From NCBI RefSeq assembly GCF_000208745.1, contig NC_030853.1, positions 21,906,066 to 21,970,065 on the forward strand: a stretch of 64,000 bases of DNA. The letters run 5' to 3'. The first letter of the stretch is position 1; each line of letters begins with the position of its first letter. The notes beneath the pieces were generated by a model. That model was given only the letters and a program-made list of their open reading frames with translations, had not been told where the DNA came from and did no database searches. The position numbers and the translations under genes were made by a program. This document shows, in pieces, positions 60,095-64,000 of the stretch. The DNA comes from Theobroma cacao (lineage: Eukaryota > Streptophyta > Magnoliopsida > Malvales > Malvaceae).

Positions 60095-60611
60095 TGATGT
60101 AGGAGCGTTTAAGATTATATTTTATTTTATTTTATTTTATTTTTGTTAATTTTAGTTGATTTAAGAATTATAGGTATATTAAAATTCTTCCTTTACTTGT
60201 GTTAGGATTTTAAGCTAGTCATGTTCTATTTAGGAATAGAACACCTATATTATTTAAATCTCTTATTAATTATTCTAATTGTATTAGATAACTAGGAGTA
60301 GAGTTTTATTAGGATTTGGGCCTATAATACTATAAATAGAACCCTTAGGCTTAGTTATGAGACATTCAGAATTGAGAGTTAATAAATAATATTTTCTTAA
60401 GTAGGAGTGCTTATTTCTTTAGGCTCTTTTAAAGAGTAAGATGTTTTAATATTTTTGGCCTAGCCAACCAAAGTGGGATTTTGGCTATTTTTCACCTTAG
60501 TGGGGTTTTCAACCTTGCCAAGATTGGTGATTCACCTTAGTGGGGTTTTCAACCTCGCCACGATTGGTATTTTTCATAACGCCTAGGTGCCTTTACAACC
60601 CCCCGGCGTCA
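60095..60611 (+). repeat. 3' LTR of the gypsy element
   Basis: 517 bp. Longer than the 5' LTR mainly because of extra TTTTA units near its start. Confidence 0.92.
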
Positions 60612-60714
60612 TTAACTTTATTCTACGCCAGATTTCAACAATAATATGTTATCAAATATCAAATGCCAAATATTCAACCAAATATTAATCAAAAGTATTG
60701 CACTACATCCATTA

Positions 60715-61020
60715 TTTAGCATCCTATCCTGGAATGTCAAAGATTTAGGAAGCTGTTTAAAGATACGTATGGCAAGAAAAATGATCGGAATGTGCAAAGT
60801 TGCAGAGTTGAAATGAAGTGATAGAGTTATTGAAAGATTATGGCCTGTTTTTGATATAGAATGGATCTCGAGTCATGTTGTGAGTAGGTAAGGAGAATTG
60901 GTAACTGCTTGACATCCCATCCTATTTGGTCAAAATACAATGATCAAGAGGGTTTATCCTTGTTCAAGGGAAATGGGTTATTCATGATTTTGATCGTGTT
61001 ATTGTTAATATTTACGCCGA
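60715..61020 (+). pseudogene. LINE endonuclease domain fragment
   Basis: SILSWNVKDLG matches the start of the plant LINE apurinic-type endonuclease (usually ILSWNVRGLG). FDIEWISSHVVSR, GELVTA*HPILF (the stop replacing Trp) and, in another frame, RVIVNIYA follow in the family order. Several stops and a frameshift are present. The fragment ends near 61020 with no RT after it. It is not obviously part of the LINE at 22-28 kb. Confidence 0.6.
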
Positions 61021-61049
61021 TTTACTTTCACCAAAATTCAATGATTTTT

Positions 61050-64000
61050 GACTTCGAATTTCACCAAGAACTCTTTTTTATCCCTAATACTATAGTAACA
61101 ACATAATGCTTAGCTAATAAATAGGTATATGCTACTTTTCATGTAAAGGGCACCACAGAGCTTAATTATAATCCTACACTTAAAATTTAATAATTATTTC
61201 AAGCACACAAACTAGTCATGTCTTATATCTAATTTTCAGCATACAAGGAATAAATAAAGGGCCTTGCATGCTAATTATGAGTCCTGACTTCTAAGTTGGA
61301 AAGAATATCTTCATCCAATGCATGAGAAATCACCTTATTCACAGTCAGTCACTACATTGAATTGAAAGTGTTTCTCTAAATACTATAACCTTACCAAGTG
61401 CCCAAAGGCACTCATATAGCATTTGCTATTCACTTCTTCTGCAAGTGATTAACTTCTATTATCAGTAAGGTTTCAGCTTTTATATGGTCAGCTTTCCATT
61501 GTTTCTATCAAAATTCTACCAAATAACAAGTTCACTCAAGAACAAAGTGGAGCAGAAAGTTCAGATCATTGCTTTGCATGATATTTCTCAATGCATTCAT
61601 CTCGTGTTGAAGTTATTTTTCCCTTTGTCCTAGCAAATCCAGTATACATAGAAGAGTTTGGTATTTATTTCGAACCACAGTTGCAGTTTATTGAGCAAGG
61701 AAAAACCTGACCTACTCACAAAAGATCCATTCCTCTTCTTCACCTTTCTCTCCCTCTTGCTTGATCAATCCTCTTTGTAATAAACATTTCTAAAACCTAA
61801 CTAAAAAGAGATTAACTATATTTAGTACCACATATCCTCTCTAGTATCATATACATATAGCATGTCCCTTGTAAAAGAAAAAGAATATCATCAGCAACCT
61901 TTTTGATTTAATTTGTGGCAATTAATTAATCAACTCATGTATCAGCCATGCGTCTTCGTAGTCCCCACTTTAACCCAGAATCCCTCAGACCTGATTATAT
62001 ATGATACTCCCTAGAAAACAGAGAAACAGTGTTTCTCACCAAATGAATGGTGTCATAGATATCAGATCGAATGAGTACAGATGCCACATGACCACACATG
62101 AAGTTTCTAGATATATATTGCATGTATGCATGTATATCATTCTCAAGAATGAACCTCCAAAACAGGTTGCACCATCTCTTGTTACTATTTCTAGCGACCA
62201 TCAGTTCAAGACACAATAGCCTAATTCTTAAAAGTTATACCACATGAGATGGGATGCATTGACATGAACTCTAGCAGTCAGGGGTTGAGCATGGAGAGAA
62301 TTCTAGATTCAAACCAATGTCCTCTCCTATTATTATTAAAAAAAAAATGCATAAAAGATAAAAAAAGAAAGAGAAGAATATAGTTCTACCCTATTCCAAA
62401 AGGAGACTTAACCTACCTAGAAACTCAACTATATCCGTATATGACTTGCAATGTTGTTAGATGCCTTCTGCAATACTAAAAAAGTACTCCCAGGGAAATG
62501 GTGTCTTCAAACTAAAATATGAGCAAACAGTGGAAAGTTATGGGTTACAAACAATTCAAAAGTTAATTACCTTCTGTACATTAAGGGAACTTTAAAGAAA
62601 AACCTAACTTTCTGCAAATTAAATTTCAGATAATAAAATGCCATAAAAAGGAAGCAACACCAATCGATTGCTATGCCTCCCAAACTATAGATCAGTGGCT
62701 ATGGATATAGTTTTTTGAGGGGAAAAAGAATTAATGTTGGTTCGGCTGTATTATTTTTATCAGATTATGTCTTATAAAATTCTAAAAAAATAAAAAATTA
62801 AGGAAAACTTGACTCGATGTCAATGGCATTTAATTTTGAACCATAAATTTTTAGCAGCAGACCTTGATCCAAATTATATATTATGAACAGCTTTGTTTAG
62901 GCAAACAAAAGAAAACGAAAATTAAAATACAAAGAAATCAAGCTAAAAGAGGCACTGCCAACAACAGTTAACACAAGTGTAGTACGTATTAAAACTCAAA
63001 GAAACACTTTCCTGGAAGGAAAATTCTACTGATGGGGTTTCCGCTACTGGAAACAAAACAGACTTTGTTACATAAAAACAAAGCAAAAAGGTGCCAAGGA
63101 TCATCACAGTTACCTGATCGTCATCACCAGTAGATATGTCACGGCAGGGTGTTGGACTGTGGGGAGAAGAAGCTTAGCATTCAGCAGTAAGCTGGCCTGA
63201 TTAAAGTTACAATGCACCCGTACGTTCACTCCTACCAAGATGGGTATAATAAAACCACAAGCATATTATTAGTGGAATTTTCCTTGTTAGAAAACTCAAA
63301 GTGACTTGGCAAAGGGTAATAAAATATTCCCCTTCTGATAAAACTGCGAGTCCTTTTCTCATTTAATTAGGTCAGCATTTTCTTATTTATATAAATGGTC
63401 AAGGTGTCCCATACGTGTTTGTGTTATAGATTTTTTGTCAATTTAATACTTCTACCTTAAAATTAGTTAATTTAGTCATTTATCTTGAGATTTTATACAA
63501 TCGAGTAGCTTTACTAATTCTGTCTAAATTGACTATTAGTGATGTTGATGCGTTAGACAAAAAAAAAATAATTTTTTCAAAAATTTTTTTATCACATCAA
63601 TTTCTTTGTGTCATGTCATAAGATTAAATTAAACAAAATTGTAAATTAAAGGATTAAATTGAGTAAAATTGTAAAGTACAAAAATTAGATTAATCAAACA
63701 TATATATTATAGGAATAAATTAGTCACACAAGAACTAAATTGAATACTTTTACAATTTGAGTAGTTAGAGTATTTTTAAAAAAAATAGATATTTTTACAA
63801 TTTTTTTGTTTAGAACCTCATTTGTACTAAAAATGTACTTTTAAAGGTTTTCTTTAGTAATTAAAAATCATGAACTTTCCACTTGTATAAAAAATACACA
63901 AACTAATTATACTGCTTAATTACAAAAAGATCAAATCTAGTTACAAAAGGAGTTCATTTATATGAGAAACCAATGGCTCATCTATAGATCAATATACAAA
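61050..64000. other. Intergenic to the window edge, no gene supported
   Basis: AT-rich with short frames at 61995-62219 on both strands that show no domain. On the minus strand near 62985-63200 a possible short intron (GTAACT...TTTCCAG) joins two open pieces, but I recognise no protein. The last ~500 bp are very AT-rich. Confidence 0.4.

Larger units (their letters stand above)
55013..60616 (+). mobile_element. Ty3/gypsy retrotransposon, CRM-like chromovirus
   Basis: The body is 55018-60611 with a perfect 5-bp duplication TTAAC at 55013-55017 and 60612-60616. LTRs are 55018-55518 (TGACGCAGG...GACGTCA) and 60095-60611 (TGATGTAGG...GGCGTCA); I count about 24 substitutions over ~498 aligned bases (~95% identity) plus a TTTTA-repeat length difference. 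PBS for initiator-Met tRNA and a short purine tract (AGAGAGAA) are present. Gag-protease-RT-RNase H-integrase are in gypsy order. The Gag start and the integrase tail ATFNVADLSPY are typical of the CRM clade, but I see no chromodomain or CR motif, so clade is a strong guess. Stops and one frameshift disable it. Confidence 0.92.

Noticed and set aside
62985..63200. Possible two-exon minus-strand C terminus joined by a ~75-bp GTAACT...TTTCCAG intron
   Set aside because: Joined frame is short, starts without an ATG and resembles no protein I know; splice-like sites are common in such sequence.
1..64000. CRISPR array, operon or bacterial-type system
   Set aside because: The DNA is plant nuclear; repeats found are retrotransposon LTRs, satellites or microsatellites without regular spacers.
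1..64000. tRNA, rRNA or known conserved microRNA genes
   Set aside because: No A-box/B-box pairs or rRNA stretches were noticed, and the few conserved microRNA mature sequences I looked for were absent; a covariance-model scan would be decisive.

Overview
This is plant nuclear DNA, almost certainly from a eudicot. It is AT-rich and intron-containing, with plant-only genes (allene oxide cyclase, an ASYMMETRIC LEAVES1-type MYB, a RAV-type AP2/B3 factor and a ROTUNDIFOLIA/DEVIL peptide) and plant-type retrotransposons. I cannot fix the species from sequence alone; a rosid is a guess.

The window has two halves. Positions 1-36,600 are a gene-bearing half with four supported host genes: allene oxide cyclase (minus strand, 5608-6918, three exons), the AS1/PHANTASTICA MYB (plus, 15842-16930), RAV AP2/B3 (minus, 18153-19103) and a 48-residue DVL/RTFL peptide (plus, 31731-31877). 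Between them lie small transposons: two copies of one ~600-650 bp terminal-inverted-repeat family (4.0 and 12.0 kb), a short LINE-like retroposon with a 19-bp target duplication (10.1 kb), and a decayed 5.75-kb LINE with a 12-bp target duplication (22.4-28.2 kb). No operon logic applies. AOC makes the jasmonate precursor OPDA in the plastid; the MYB, the RAV factor and the peptide are each developmental regulators with their own promoters.

Positions 36,650-60,611 are almost solid LTR retrotransposon. An old Ty1/copia element (copia A, minus, 36653-46549) has a 3' LTR cut into three pieces by two later solo-LTR insertions: one of 3.5 kb with clean TG...CA ends and a 5-bp duplication, and one of ~1.77 kb. 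Next comes a younger copia element (copia B, minus, 47605-52528; LTRs ~95% identical) that may have landed in an open reading frame. Then comes a Ty3/gypsy element resembling the CRM clade (plus, 55018-60611) with a perfect TTAAC duplication. All are disabled by stops or frameshifts. A LINE endonuclease scrap follows at 60.7 kb; from 61.1 kb to the end no gene is supported.

The three single N characters each sit in duplicated or low-complexity sequence; two are bracketed by near-identical copies, suggesting unmerged contig overlaps. I found no convincing wholly new system. The most informative parts are the nested copia A LTR, the 3.5-kb solo LTR with three adjacent hairpins, the two-copy TIR family and the easily missed DVL gene.
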